A stretch of DNA of 64,000 bases from assembly GCA_027619225.1 (NCBI GenBank), contig JAQCFW010000010.1:21101-85100 (forward strand), written 5' to 3'. Position 1 is the first letter of the stretch. The number at the start of each line of letters is the position of its first letter. Origin of the DNA: Bacteroidota bacterium. GTDB lineage: Bacteria; Bacteroidota; Bacteroidia; Flavobacteriales_D; Sanyastnellaceae. The notes under the pieces are model-generated. The model did not search any database. It was not told the DNA's origin and worked only from the letters and a program-made list of their open reading frames with translations. The translations under genes were made by a program, and so were the position numbers. This document shows, piece by piece, positions 23,782-33,352 of the stretch.

Positions 23782-26108
23782 GACTTGCCGTTCATTTTTT
23801 TTGCTTCATTTTCGTTGCCATTTTTTGTATTCATGATGTCGAAGCCCAAAGAGTTGCCAACGCTAGTATCAAAGTTGGTGAGATCGTTTTAGATGGAAAA
23901 TTAAATGAAATAGATTGGGGAACTGCAGAAGTAATATCCGATTTAACTCAATTTTCTCCCAATCCAGGTGACAAATCTTCACAGAAAACAGAAATAAGAA
24001 TTCTGTATGATGATGAAGCTATTTATGTGGGAGCACAAATGTTCGACACTGCACCAGACTCAATATTGATGCAGTATTCACAAAGAGATCAAGTGAAGAA
24101 CTCTGACGAATTCGGAATACAATTGTCGCCCTACAATGACGGCATTAATGGCGTCGCTTTTGCGACAACACCAGCGGGCATCTTAGTAGATGTGAACATC
24201 TCCCCTACTGGGCAAGATTTTAATTGGGATGCTGTCTGGAATGTTCAGACTGTCGTTGATGAAAACGGATGGACTGCAGAGTTTAAAATCCCATGGGCCG
24301 CTTTGAGATTTTCGAAAATGGAGAAAGGAGAATACATTGTTTGGGGAGTAAACTTTTATAGGAAAATTAGAAGATTTAGAGAGTTCTCCGTTTGGGAACC
24401 CATGGACCCCACAAGCACTGTAAAAGGACTGAGAGAAAATGGAGAGCTTCATGGGTTTAGTGAAATCACTCCTCCCCCAAGAATCACTCTCTTTCCATAC
24501 GTATCTGCATATGCTGAAAACAATGTTGACCGGAAGTTAGGAACTCGTATCAATGGGGGAATGGATTTAAGGGCTGGAATAGGTGATGCCTTTACCTTAG
24601 ACTTGACCTTAATCCCCGATTTCGGTCAAGTGGTAGCTGACAATCTTGTGCTTAATTTAAGTGCTTACGAAATTGAATTTCAGGACAATCGACCTTTTTT
24701 CACAGAAGGCACTGAACTTTATAACAAAAGCGGACTGTTCTATAGTCGCAGAATAGGTGAAAACCTTCAACTGATCAATGCATCAAAATTTTCTGGCAGG
24801 ACGAAAGGTGGATTAGGAATAGGCGCATTACAAGCTTTTGCTATAGATGCTGCCGCTCAGGATACTACGGAAAATACTCCAGTCACATCATATTCTGTCG
24901 CTGTGTTAGACCAAACCCTGCCTAACAATGGATACGTACACGGAATAAGCACATTTGTCACAAATGACGGAGAATCTGCACTCGTACAAGGTGTCGATTT
25001 TGAACTTCGAAACAAACAAAACTCTCAAGCGGTGTATGGCCAAGCCTCCTACAGCACCGAGGGCCACAAATGGGAACTGGGAACAGAAAAACTCTCCGGA
25101 AATTTCACATTTAACGCCTCTCATCTTGAAGAAAGTGAGTTTTATGACCCGAACGATTTGGGATATTTAGATGCCCCAAACGAGGTGGTGAACGCATTAA
25201 GTCTTGAATATAAAATCGTGGAACCTTTCGGGAGGTTCCTTCGACTTTTCTCATCATTGGATTTTATCCATACTCAACTATACGCTCCCAGAACATTTAC
25301 AAACCTCATGATTTCAGGAAATTGTGGGGCGATGACAAAAGGATTTCAGTTTGCGCGGTTGGGGGTTGCGGGGTCACCTGTGAGAGGAGTTGATTTTTTT
25401 GAACCTCGCATAGATGGGTATTCTTTTAAATTGCCTTCATGGGGCAATGCCGATCTGGTATTCTCTTCGGATTATAGAAAAAAAATTGCATTTGATGTTA
25501 GATTAGCACGCAGTATTTCGTTTACTGAAAGTGTGGATTGGAATGGAACTGATTTTCGAATAGAACCCCGATTTAGAATAAATGACAAATTGTCCTGTAG
25601 TTACATCTACAGCTATCAAGGTCAGTTTGGAGAACTTGGGTTTGCCGACACGCTCTCGATCGGCATCATCCCCGAAACAAAAAGCCTCTTCGGGAAACGC
25701 AACAACAAGAGTGAAACACATGTGATCTCAGGGTCATATATCTTGTCCAACAGAGCGAGTTTTGACCTCCGGGTTAGACACTACTGGAGCACGGTCGATT
25801 ACCTTCAATTTTACACGCTGGGGACAGACTCTGAACTCCATGAAACTGAGCTTGTCAATCTCGATCCTGACAACACCTCTGAGTACGATGTAAATTTCAA
25901 TGCTTGGAGTGTCGACTTCGGATTCAGATGGCAATTCTCTCCAGGCAGCCTACTGAGTATTGTTTGGAAAAACACCCTCCAATCTAGAAGTGAACAACTG
26001 CCATCTGGATACTTTGACAATTGGGAACAAATGCTTGAAGAAACGTTTGTTAACTCTCTGTCTATAAAAGCACTGTACTACCTAGATTACAGCACAATAA
26101 GAAAGTAA
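23778..26108 (+). CDS. DUF5916 outer-membrane protein with CBM9-like N-terminal domain
   Basis: 776 residues. A signal peptide ends near DVEAQ. Residues ~28-215 are a family-9 carbohydrate-binding-like domain (DGKLNEIDWGTAE, TEIRILYDDEAIYVGAQMFD, WTAEFKIPWAALRF). The C-terminal ~550 residues are the DUF5916 beta-strand-rich region (FLIPDFGQV-like LTLIPDFGQVVAD, FFTEGTELYNKSGLFYSRRIG). It probably forms an outer-membrane barrel. Function is unknown. The start overlaps mltG by four bases. The 3' end shares an A/T palindrome with the convergent M23 gene. Confidence 0.88.
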   Translation: MRLAVHFFCFIFVAIFCIHDVEAQRVANASIKVGEIVLDGKLNEIDWGTAEVISDLTQFSPNPGDKSSQKTEIRILYDDEAIYVGAQMFDTAPDSILMQYSQRDQVKNSDEFGIQLSPYNDGINGVAFATTPAGILVDVNISPTGQDFNWDAVWNVQTVVDENGWTAEFKIPWAALRFSKMEKGEYIVWGVNFYRKIRRFREFSVWEPMDPTSTVKGLRENGELHGFSEITPPPRITLFPYVSAYAENNVDRKLGTRINGGMDLRAGIGDAFTLDLTLIPDFGQVVADNLVLNLSAYEIEFQDNRPFFTEGTELYNKSGLFYSRRIGENLQLINASKFSGRTKGGLGIGALQAFAIDAAAQDTTENTPVTSYSVAVLDQTLPNNGYVHGISTFVTNDGESALVQGVDFELRNKQNSQAVYGQASYSTEGHKWELGTEKLSGNFTFNASHLEESEFYDPNDLGYLDAPNEVVNALSLEYKIVEPFGRFLRLFSSLDFIHTQLYAPRTFTNLMISGNCGAMTKGFQFARLGVAGSPVRGVDFFEPRIDGYSFKLPSWGNADLVFSSDYRKKIAFDVRLARSISFTESVDWNGTDFRIEPRFRINDKLSCSYIYSYQGQFGELGFADTLSIGIIPETKSLFGKRNNKSETHVISGSYILSNRASFDLRVRHYWSTVDYLQFYTLGTDSELHETELVNLDPDNTSEYDVNFNAWSVDFGFRWQFSPGSLLSIVWKNTLQSRSEQLPSGYFDNWEQMLEETFVNSLSIKALYYLDYSTIRK

Positions 26109-26124
26109 ATAAAGATATTTATTT
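26107..26124. terminator. A/T-only palindrome overlapping both convergent stop codons
   Basis: AAATAAA-GATA-TTTATTT gives 7-bp arms with a 4-base loop. The left arm begins inside the DUF5916 TAA stop, and the right arm carries the TAA stop of the M23 gene on the opposite strand. It has no GC content, so it is a weak terminator at best. Confidence 0.35.
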
Positions 26125-27801
26125 CCCCATTTCCACACTTCCAGTCCAAAAGGATTCGTTCCCTACCCCATCTTCAACTCGCACCGTTATTTGAGATTTT
26201 ACGCCCGGAATATGATGCAAGTCCGTCACGCTATAAACGGCTGTTTTCATTTTCGGATCCCAACGTAAAAGCACCCACTCTCCGTCTATAAAACCCTCCA
26301 CTTTAGACACTCCAGAAAGTTCGTCTTCTAGGTGGAAAACCAAGTTGCCATTCGACACCAGAGGGGTTGCAGAAAATTTAGGCAAAAGCCTTGGCGCAAT
26401 AGTATCTCTAACAAGTTTATATCTCCCCATTCTTCTCGATGAAAAAGACACCACGCCTCCCTGGGATTCGCAAATTTCCACCCCCAACCTAATTCCTTTT
26501 TCAGACAGACTCACAGCCACCAATTTCGACAAGTCCCCCTCTAGATCATTTAAATTCACTCTAAAGGATTTTGCCAATGCTGCGTCTTCTGGCCCTATGA
26601 AAAACTCCCCGTTTGAAAAAACTTGCAAGCTTGCGGTTTCCCTGTTGTAGAATGATCTTTCAGGCCAAACAACCTCAACACCTCCATCCTCTAAAGTAGT
26701 CACCGTGGAAGGCATCGCCGGGCAAAAGACGCTTTCACTTTGAGAACTCGCTATCGTCTGCTCGAATGAGCTCCCCCCAAAAAGTGTATACCCCTTTGTA
26801 GTAGTGTTTCCGTGAGCATCGCTACATCTCACAGATATGTGCATCGTGGAATCTTCAACAACCTCAAGTTGCACGACTGGGGTGAACTCATAAATAGACA
26901 ATCTATTTCCTGGAAGAGGTGTAAATCTATGTATTTGGGTTCTTGAAGATTTCCACTCCGGGTAATACGCGTGAGCGTTCATATCCTTATTCGTAGAAAA
27001 ATCAAGAGTGTCTATGAAAAAAGAAGAATACAAATCACCATCTACGAAAACTTCCAAAGAATATACTCCACAAACGTTCGACGCTCCATCGAGTTGGTCA
27101 TTTGCCTCTACTGCGAGCCTGATATTTCCCGAAGGGATTTCAAAAACGCCACCAGATTTAACTTCGCGTGTTTGAGAGCGATTCTCAAGACCTTGAGAAT
27201 CGATGGGAATAACTCTAAGCGAACCCACTTTAGGGGATTGTGAATCGGCGATATGAAATCCCCATTGAAGGGGGTTAATGGGTTTCTCGTTCTCATCACG
27301 AACTTCAAAGTGCAGGTGAGGTCCTCCTGATGAGCCCGAATTCCCACTCCAACCTATGGTATCTCCAACTGAAAATGAAATCTCTGTTGCAGGACGACTA
27401 TCTATGCTGAACGACCTTTTCGAGTATTGCCTTTCTAAAAGCCATTCCGAAATAGGAAGAGCGTATCTCGATAGATGACCGTAAACCGTAGTCGTTCCAT
27501 CTGCGTGTTTCAGATATAAAGCATGGCCATAACCCCAAGGCTTCACCTTCACTCTCGACACTATTCCGTCAGCAACTGCGAGAACAGGAAACCCTTCCTT
27601 TCCCTGGGTCTTAAAATCAAGGCCCGTATGAAAGTGATCGCCCCTGAACTCACCGAAATTTCCGCTTAAAACAAGTGGGATATCAAGTGGAGCAATGAAA
27701 CCTGATTGAGAAGAATAAAGGGGGGTGCGGGTTTGGGCTGAAAGATAAAACGGAGATAATAAAGCCGTAAAAATTGAAAATAAATAGAAAATGTGAGGCA
27801 T
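26119..27801 (-). CDS. M23 family metallopeptidase, secreted
   Basis: 560 residues. Signal peptide MPHIFYLFSIFTALLSPFYLSAQ. The LytM/M23 domain sits near the N-terminus (~45-175): HFHTGLDF supplies zinc ligands His58 and Asp62, GHLSRY follows, and GPHLHFEV supplies His164 with His162. All catalytic residues are present, so this is an active-type endopeptidase rather than an EnvC-like activator. Residues 180-560 are beta-rich modules without a clear family, ending in an Ig-like stretch (VRVEDGVGNESFWTGSV). It would cut peptidoglycan peptides. Confidence 0.9.
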   Translation of the reverse strand: MPHIFYLFSIFTALLSPFYLSAQTRTPLYSSQSGFIAPLDIPLVLSGNFGEFRGDHFHTGLDFKTQGKEGFPVLAVADGIVSRVKVKPWGYGHALYLKHADGTTTVYGHLSRYALPISEWLLERQYSKRSFSIDSRPATEISFSVGDTIGWSGNSGSSGGPHLHFEVRDENEKPINPLQWGFHIADSQSPKVGSLRVIPIDSQGLENRSQTREVKSGGVFEIPSGNIRLAVEANDQLDGASNVCGVYSLEVFVDGDLYSSFFIDTLDFSTNKDMNAHAYYPEWKSSRTQIHRFTPLPGNRLSIYEFTPVVQLEVVEDSTMHISVRCSDAHGNTTTKGYTLFGGSSFEQTIASSQSESVFCPAMPSTVTTLEDGGVEVVWPERSFYNRETASLQVFSNGEFFIGPEDAALAKSFRVNLNDLEGDLSKLVAVSLSEKGIRLGVEICESQGGVVSFSSRRMGRYKLVRDTIAPRLLPKFSATPLVSNGNLVFHLEDELSGVSKVEGFIDGEWVLLRWDPKMKTAVYSVTDLHHIPGVKSQITVRVEDGVGNESFWTGSVEMGK

Positions 27802-27869
27802 GCTGTAAAACTACAATTTGAAAGAGTGTGAATCATATAAATAAGTGAATATTATTACATTCATTTTAG

Positions 27870-27877
27870 TATATTTG
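27870..27877 (+). promoter_or_regulatory. Perfect -7 element TATATTTG upstream of the coiled-coil/zapA/rny operon
   Basis: It matches TAnnTTTG exactly and lies 17 bases before the ATG at 27895. No TTTG is present at the -33 spacing. Confidence 0.45.
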
Positions 27878-27894
27878 TTACGATATCGTGCCTC

Positions 27895-28218
27895 ATGCCT
27901 ACACTCAAAGATTCCACAAATAAACTTGTTGAAGTAACAGAACAGTTGCTTCAGAGATTTCAGGCGGAAAGTGCTGGACGTAAAGCAGATGAAGATGAAT
28001 TTAATGCTCAAATTAATGAGTTTAAAGAAAAGCTTTCTACTGCCTTACTACAGATTGAAAAGTTAACTATTGAGAACAAAGAGTGTTCGAAAGAACTTGA
28101 GGCATGCACAAACACCCCTAACCCTTTAATTCAAAGCCACGACACTGCCGACCTTTCGGCTAAGGAAATCGACACTTTGGTAAAGGAAATCGACTCTTGT
28201 TTATCTCTACTATCATAA
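27895..28218 (+). CDS. Small coiled-coil protein upstream of zapA
   Basis: 107 residues, almost entirely helical. A heptad-like coiled coil covers ~5-70 (LVEVTEQLLQRFQAE, FNAQINEFKEKLSTALLQIEKLTIENKECSKEL), followed by a short amphipathic C-terminus (IDTLVKEIDSCLSLL). No enzyme motif is present. It is 19 bases before zapA and surely co-transcribed. In other bacteria the small coiled-coil protein ZapB partners ZapA at the division ring, so a ZapB-like role is a reasonable guess but is not shown by sequence similarity. Confidence 0.7.
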   Translation: MPTLKDSTNKLVEVTEQLLQRFQAESAGRKADEDEFNAQINEFKEKLSTALLQIEKLTIENKECSKELEACTNTPNPLIQSHDTADLSAKEIDTLVKEIDSCLSLLS

Positions 28219-28237
28219 ATATATTATTCATTCAGAT

Positions 28238-28549
28238 ATGTCTAAAGAAACCATCGAAGTAAACATTGCTGGACGCTCCTACCCCCTATCTGTTCTCCCA
28301 GAGGAGATCGAGGGTGTGAAGGACGCTGCATTTGCTATTGATGAAAGACTGACTGAATTGAAATCTCAATTTGCTGTTCAGGACAGAATTGATTTATTTG
28401 CTATGACAGCCCTTCAGCTCTCCATACGTGTTAAGCAGCTCGAAAATTCAAAAGCAAAAATAGCTTCTGATGAGAACGGCGATGAAGAATTTACTTTAGA
28501 ACTAGTCGATGACCTGATCCAACGTATGACCTCAGCCATGGAAAAGTAA
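28238..28549 (+). CDS. zapA: Cell division protein ZapA
   Basis: 103 residues. The N-terminal domain IEVNIAGRSYPLSVLPEEIEGVKDAA is the ZapA signature, followed by a long helix (LTELKSQF...LIQRMTSAM) that forms the antiparallel coiled coil. ZapA bundles FtsZ filaments at mid-cell. It lies between the small coiled-coil gene and rny, with gaps of about 19 bases on each side. Confidence 0.9.
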   Translation: MSKETIEVNIAGRSYPLSVLPEEIEGVKDAAFAIDERLTELKSQFAVQDRIDLFAMTALQLSIRVKQLENSKAKIASDENGDEEFTLELVDDLIQRMTSAMEK

Positions 28550-28568
28550 GCAATAAGGCAACTAAAAA

Positions 28569-30098
28569 ATGGACATTTTAATTTATGGAATTGTTGCGCT
28601 AATATCTGTAACAGCTGGATTTTTCATATCGAAAGTTGGTTTAAAAACAAAATCGGATGCAATAATCCGAGAAGCAAAAATCAAAGGCGAGAGCATTAAA
28701 GAAAAGAAAATATCTCAAGCCAAGCAGAAATTCTTTGAGCTGAGAGAAAAGCAGAAAAGCGAGAGAAAAGACCTCGACTCAAATCTTCACTCGAGAGAGG
28801 ATAAAATCCGCAACACAGAAAAGAACCTTAACAAGCAAATAGAGAACAACAAGGAGCTCGAAAATGACCTTAACAAAGAAAAGGAAAAGCTGAGCCAACG
28901 TCTTAGCGCCATTGAGAAGAAGACGATAGACATTGAGAACGATAGACTTAAAGCCATTGAGCTTTTAGAGAAAATATCAGGTATGTCAGCAGAAGACGCC
29001 AAGAAAAATATGATTGAACAAACCGTTCAAGACGCTAAGGCTACAGCTTCAATATTGGTCCAAGACATCATCGACGAAGCGAAACAGAGGGCGAATACTG
29101 AGGCTAAGAAAATAGTTATTCAGACGATTCAAAGAGTTGCTACAGAGCATTCTGTTGAAAATTCTGTTTCTGTATTCCAAATAAAAAGCGACGACGTAAA
29201 GGGTCGAATTATCGGGCGTGAGGGTAGAAATATCCGTGCACTCGAAGCTGCTACTGGAGTGGAGTTCATCGTCGATGACACACCCGAAGCGATTATCCTT
29301 TCTTGCTTCGACCCTGTGAGAAGAGAGATTGCGAGACTATCTCTACACGAACTTGTAACTGACGGACGTATCCACCCGGCTCGGATTGAGGAGGTCGTTG
29401 CAAAGGTGATTAAGAAAATAGAAGAGGAGAACATGGAACTCGGAAAGAGAACCTGTATCGACTTAGGCATTCACAATCTCAAGAGTGAACTCGTTCGCAT
29501 GGTGGGACGGATGAAATACCGATCTTCTTATGGCCAAAACTTACTACAACACTCTCGCGAGGTAGCGAATCTTTGTGCCACTATGGCTGCAGAGGTAGGC
29601 GTAGATCCCAAGGCCGCTAAGCGAGCAGGATTACTCCACGATATTGGAAAGGTTAGCGACGAAGAAAGTGAACTTCCACACGCGTTACTTGGGATGAAAA
29701 TAGCTGAGAGATGTGGAGAAAAACCTGATATTCTGAACGCTATTGGGGCTCACCACGACGAGATGGAGATGACGTCTTTAATCTCTCCCATCGTTCAAGT
29801 TTGTGACGCTATTTCTGGTGCGAGACCTGGAGCTCGTCGTGAAATGGTAGACGCATATATCCAGAGGCTACGTAATTTAGAGGATCTCGCTCTTGAGTAT
29901 CCTGGGGTTACAAAGTCCTATGCTATTCAGGCCGGTCGTGAACTTAGAGTTCTCGTTGAGAGTGACAAAGTGAGTGATTCCGATGCTGACCAACTCTCTC
30001 TTGATATTTCCAACAGAATCATGAATGAGATGACCTACCCAGGTCAGGTGAGGGTAACTGTAATTCGTGAAAAACGTGCTGTGAGTATAGCGAGATAG
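28569..30098 (+). CDS. rny: Ribonuclease Y
   Basis: A 509-residue membrane-anchored endoribonuclease that starts mRNA decay. In order: a transmembrane helix (~2-20), a long charged coiled coil (~30-130), a KH domain (~205-270; [19 protein letters not shown]) and an HD domain (~330-425; [15 protein letters not shown], then LLHDIGK with the HD metal ligands, and AIGAHHDE). Ends [19 protein letters not shown], the normal C-terminus. It follows zapA by 19 bases, a common Bacteroidota arrangement. Confidence 0.96.
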   Translation: MDILIYGIVALISVTAGFFISKVGLKTKSDAIIREAKIKGESIKEKKISQAKQKFFELREKQKSERKDLDSNLHSREDKIRNTEKNLNKQIENNKELENDLNKEKEKLSQRLSAIEKKTIDIENDRLKAIELLEKISGMSAEDAKKNMIEQTVQDAKATASILVQDIIDEAKQRANTEAKKIVIQTIQRVATEHSVENSVSVFQIKSDDVKGRIIGREGRNIRALEAATGVEFIVDDTPEAIILSCFDPVRREIARLSLHELVTDGRIHPARIEEVVAKVIKKIEEENMELGKRTCIDLGIHNLKSELVRMVGRMKYRSSYGQNLLQHSREVANLCATMAAEVGVDPKAAKRAGLLHDIGKVSDEESELPHALLGMKIAERCGEKPDILNAIGAHHDEMEMTSLISPIVQVCDAISGARPGARREMVDAYIQRLRNLEDLALEYPGVTKSYAIQAGRELRVLVESDKVSDSDADQLSLDISNRIMNEMTYPGQVRVTVIREKRAVSIAR

Positions 30099-30099
30099 C

Positions 30100-31629
30100 A
30101 TGACAGAAAGAATAATTGAACCGGAATTCAGCACTTCGCTTAAATGGCAAAGTGTTAACGTCACAACTCAAGTTATTCTGCAACTGTGTTTTATTGCTGT
30201 GCTCGCTAGGTTAATTCCAACTGACGCTTTTGGTGTGATGGCTATAGCTCTTGTCGTAGTAGGTGTTATAGAAATGTTCGCTCAGGTGGGAATAGGTCCC
30301 GCTTTAATACAAAATTCTAATGTCAGAGCAGAGCATAAGCTCACAGCTTTTGTTTTCAGCTTGGGACTTGGGATAATTTTCTTTGTGGGGACTTATTTAT
30401 CAGCTCCATATATCGCAAGTTTTTACAACCAACCTCTTCTAACTGACGTGCTCCGGTGGATCGCTCTTAGCTTCATCATTTCAGGTGCCTCCGTTGTTCC
30501 TAGGAGTATGTTGATTAAGGAAATGCGTTTTAAATCTTTGTTTTTCTGTTCATCGACAGCGATGATTATAGGAAACTTGATTGTTGGGTTGACTTTAGCG
30601 TACAATGGAGCTGGGATTTGGGCTTATGTAATCGCTCTTTTAGCCCAAAACACTTTGTTAGGCATCGGCTACTGGATAGCCGCTCCTAGCCCTATAGGAA
30701 TTTTTATGGACAACAAGGCTCTCCGAGAAATGGTGGGGTATGGAGGGCGAAGTACGGTGTTCAACATCCTCAATTACTCAGCTTCTAAAATTGACACCAT
30801 GGTCGTAGGAGCGACCACCTCGAACTGGACTCTAATTGGACTTTATGACAGATCATCCTACTTGATGGGACTTCCCGTAACGGTCTTAGGCAAGCTTGGA
30901 GATAGTGTTCTCTTTAGTGGCATGTCTATGATGCAAGACAATCGAGTGAGACTTAAAGCTACTGTATTAAGTGCCATTCACGGAGTGATACTTCTGGTAC
31001 TTCCTCTCACAGCACTTTTGATTTATCGCGCAGAAGATTTTACCGTAATTCTACTTGGCACCTCATATTTAGAGGCCGTTCCTATCGTGACAATCTTATT
31101 CAGCTGTGTCGCTTTGAGGAGCTTCATAAAGATTGGTGATGCGACGATGCGTGCCACTGACCACTTCACTATAGGCGCATTCATCAAGCTTTGTTTTCTA
31201 ATATGTGTAGGTGTTGGAGCCTGGAGATTTATGTCGGAGTCTAACGTGCTGCGTGTTGCTTGGGTCGTTGCCTTTTCTACTTTAGCACAATCATTAGCAA
31301 TCGCAGCTTGGCTCGTTTTCACCTTAAAAATTCGGGTAAATACCCTGAGCTCTAAAGTGCTTCCGGGCATATATTTAAGTGCTACAGTTGTTTTAGGCGC
31401 TTTCACAATAAACATCTTACCGATCAACGACTACCTCTCGAGTGCGATTCAAATTCCTGAAATTTCTCGATCTCTATACGTTCTTACACACATCCTCACA
31501 TCGTCATTTTTTGCCTTTGTGCTTATCTATGCTTACCCTAATATATACGATGGAGGGTCACCTAATATGCGCAGAACATTTTTCGAAAAACTTCCTGCAG
31601 GAAAACTTAAATCACGCCTAACTATTTAA
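30100..31629 (+). CDS. Lipopolysaccharide/oligosaccharide flippase (MOP superfamily, Wzx-like)
   Basis: 509 residues with roughly 12-14 hydrophobic segments. The N-terminus (LKWQSVNVTTQVILQLCFIAVLARLIPTDAFGVMAIALVVVGVIEMFAQVGIGPALIQ) is typical of the polysaccharide biosynthesis family that flips lipid-linked oligosaccharides. YGGRSTVFNILNYSASKIDTMVVG is the second conserved block. It starts one base after the rny stop. No glycosyltransferases are adjacent, so the glycan is unknown. Confidence 0.88.
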   Translation: MTERIIEPEFSTSLKWQSVNVTTQVILQLCFIAVLARLIPTDAFGVMAIALVVVGVIEMFAQVGIGPALIQNSNVRAEHKLTAFVFSLGLGIIFFVGTYLSAPYIASFYNQPLLTDVLRWIALSFIISGASVVPRSMLIKEMRFKSLFFCSSTAMIIGNLIVGLTLAYNGAGIWAYVIALLAQNTLLGIGYWIAAPSPIGIFMDNKALREMVGYGGRSTVFNILNYSASKIDTMVVGATTSNWTLIGLYDRSSYLMGLPVTVLGKLGDSVLFSGMSMMQDNRVRLKATVLSAIHGVILLVLPLTALLIYRAEDFTVILLGTSYLEAVPIVTILFSCVALRSFIKIGDATMRATDHFTIGAFIKLCFLICVGVGAWRFMSESNVLRVAWVVAFSTLAQSLAIAAWLVFTLKIRVNTLSSKVLPGIYLSATVVLGAFTINILPINDYLSSAIQIPEISRSLYVLTHILTSSFFAFVLIYAYPNIYDGGSPNMRRTFFEKLPAGKLKSRLTI

Positions 31630-31632
31630 AAC

Positions 31633-32232
31633 ATGAAAATGACAATTTTATTCTCTACAGCAATTATCCTATTGGGATTGGGACTAGTTGCTTGGAATTT
31701 CTACGGTGGTGTATCTAAATACCCCGCAACTACAGAACAGTCCGATGTGGATTTTTATTCCTTGTCATGTAAAACACTTGAAGGAGAGGAATTCTCTTTC
31801 GAGCAACTTCGTGGAAAGAGAGTGCTTATTGTGAATACCGCATCTAAATGTGGATTCACCCCTCAATATGAAGAACTTCAAAAGCTCCACGAAACCTACG
31901 GAGGAGACTCATTTGTGATCCTTGGCTTCCCTTGTAATGATTTCGGAAAACAAGAGCCGGGAACTTCCGTGGAAATAGGAACGTTTTGTCAGAAGAATTT
32001 CGGAGTGGAGTTTACGATGATGGAAAAGGTAAGTGTGAAAGGAAAGGGGATGAGCGATGTCTATGTTTGGCTTAGTAACAAAACATCCAATGGAGTGGCT
32101 GACCACAATGTTAGATGGAATTTCCACAAGTTTTTAATTGACGAGAAAGGTCATTTGTCAGCATCATTAAAAAGTGGAGTCAAGCCGTTGTCAAAAGAGA
32201 TCACAGGTTTTGCAAACGGAGAATCACTCTAA
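31633..32232 (+). CDS. Glutathione-peroxidase-fold thiol peroxidase, membrane-anchored
   Basis: 199 residues. An N-terminal hydrophobic segment (~4-24) suggests export or anchoring. The catalytic tetrad is present: Cys73 (NTASKCGFTPQ), Gln107 (FGKQEPG), Trp162 and Asn163 (RWNFHKF). The nucleophile is Cys (codon TGT), not selenocysteine. Cys119 (TFCQKNFGVEF) occupies the position of the resolving Cys in thioredoxin-dependent plant and insect GPx enzymes. Thioredoxin rather than glutathione is therefore the likely reductant, in keeping with a bacillithiol-type organism. It starts three bases after the flippase stop. Confidence 0.9.
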   Translation: MKMTILFSTAIILLGLGLVAWNFYGGVSKYPATTEQSDVDFYSLSCKTLEGEEFSFEQLRGKRVLIVNTASKCGFTPQYEELQKLHETYGGDSFVILGFPCNDFGKQEPGTSVEIGTFCQKNFGVEFTMMEKVSVKGKGMSDVYVWLSNKTSNGVADHNVRWNFHKFLIDEKGHLSASLKSGVKPLSKEITGFANGESL

Positions 32233-32269
32233 ATTATAGTCATCGACAGTCCTTTAAGACGTTTTAAAT

Positions 32270-33343
32270 ATGTTTAAAATACACAATTTTTCAGCCGGAC
32301 CTTGTATCCTCCCACCGGAGGTGTTAAAAGAAGCTTCAGAGGCTGTAAAGAGCTGGGGAAACAACGGTCTTTCGCTTATCGAAATGTCTCATAGATCCAA
32401 GCCCTTCGTGGCTGTGATGGAGGAAGCTAGAGCGATAACGAAAGAGTTACTCGGCCTTCCTGAGCGGTTCGAGATTTTATACTTGCAGGGTGGAGCGAGT
32501 TTGGGGTTTTTAACAACAGCATACAACCTCATCCCTGAAGGAGGTTCTGCGGCTTATACGGATACAGGTACTTGGGCAGCTAATGCTATTAAGGAAGCCA
32601 GGCACCTCGGTGACATTGAGGTCGTGGGCAGCTCTAAAGATTCAGGCTACAATGCCATTCCTCATACCCCATCTGTGGATTCTAAGCACAGCTACTTTCA
32701 CTACACGACGAACAACACGATCTTCGGAACGCAGTATAAGCACATTCCCACTGAAGCTGGTGTTCCTCTAGTCGCTGACATGAGCTCAGACATCATGAGC
32801 AAGAAGTTTGACTCAACTCCTTTTAAGCTTATTTATGCAGGAGCCCAAAAGAATATGGGACCCGCCGGAACCGTCATGTACGCAATAGATAAAGAGGCAC
32901 TGGGTAAGACCGGGAGAAATATTCCATCTTATTTAGATTTAGGTGTGCATCTTTCGAAGGACAGCATGTTCAACACCCCTCCTGTTTTTTCAATTTTCAC
33001 AACTTTGTTAACCTTGCGTTGGCTTAAAAATCTAGGAGGAATAGACGCGATCGAAGCTCGGAACAAAGCGAAGGCAGAACTCATTTATGGAGAGATCGAT
33101 AGAAACGAATTATTTACTGGTTACGCAGAGACGAATAGCCGCTCTACGATGAACGCTACATTTCAGCTCGTTGACGACAATCACAAGGAGAAGTTTAACG
33201 CTGCTTGGGCTGAGGCAGGAGTAAGCGGAATAAACGGTCACAGAAGTATAGGCGGATATAGAGCCTCTATGTACAACGCTCTTCCTCTTGAAAGCGTAAA
33301 GGTGTTAGCAGATGTAATGAAAGAATTCGAGAGAACGATCTAA
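32270..33343 (+). CDS. serC: Phosphoserine aminotransferase
   Basis: A 357-residue class V PLP enzyme that converts 3-phosphohydroxypyruvate to phosphoserine. The N-terminus HNFSAGPCILPPEVL and SLIEMSHRSKPF are diagnostic. The PLP Lys is Lys194 in YAGAQKNMGPAG. GHRSIGGYRASMYNAL near the C-terminus binds the substrate phosphate. It is followed 9 bases later by a phosphoglycerate dehydrogenase-like gene, forming the usual serine synthesis pair. Confidence 0.96.
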   Translation: MFKIHNFSAGPCILPPEVLKEASEAVKSWGNNGLSLIEMSHRSKPFVAVMEEARAITKELLGLPERFEILYLQGGASLGFLTTAYNLIPEGGSAAYTDTGTWAANAIKEARHLGDIEVVGSSKDSGYNAIPHTPSVDSKHSYFHYTTNNTIFGTQYKHIPTEAGVPLVADMSSDIMSKKFDSTPFKLIYAGAQKNMGPAGTVMYAIDKEALGKTGRNIPSYLDLGVHLSKDSMFNTPPVFSIFTTLLTLRWLKNLGGIDAIEARNKAKAELIYGEIDRNELFTGYAETNSRSTMNATFQLVDDNHKEKFNAAWAEAGVSGINGHRSIGGYRASMYNALPLESVKVLADVMKEFERTI

Positions 33344-33352
33344 AAAACAAAG

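Noticed and set aside
28550..28568. 6S RNA gene next to zapA, as in many proteobacteria
   Set aside because: Only 19 bases separate zapA and rny, leaving no room.
31849..31851. Possible selenocysteine codon in the glutathione peroxidase
   Set aside because: The active-site codon is TGT (Cys), and no in-frame TGA occurs.
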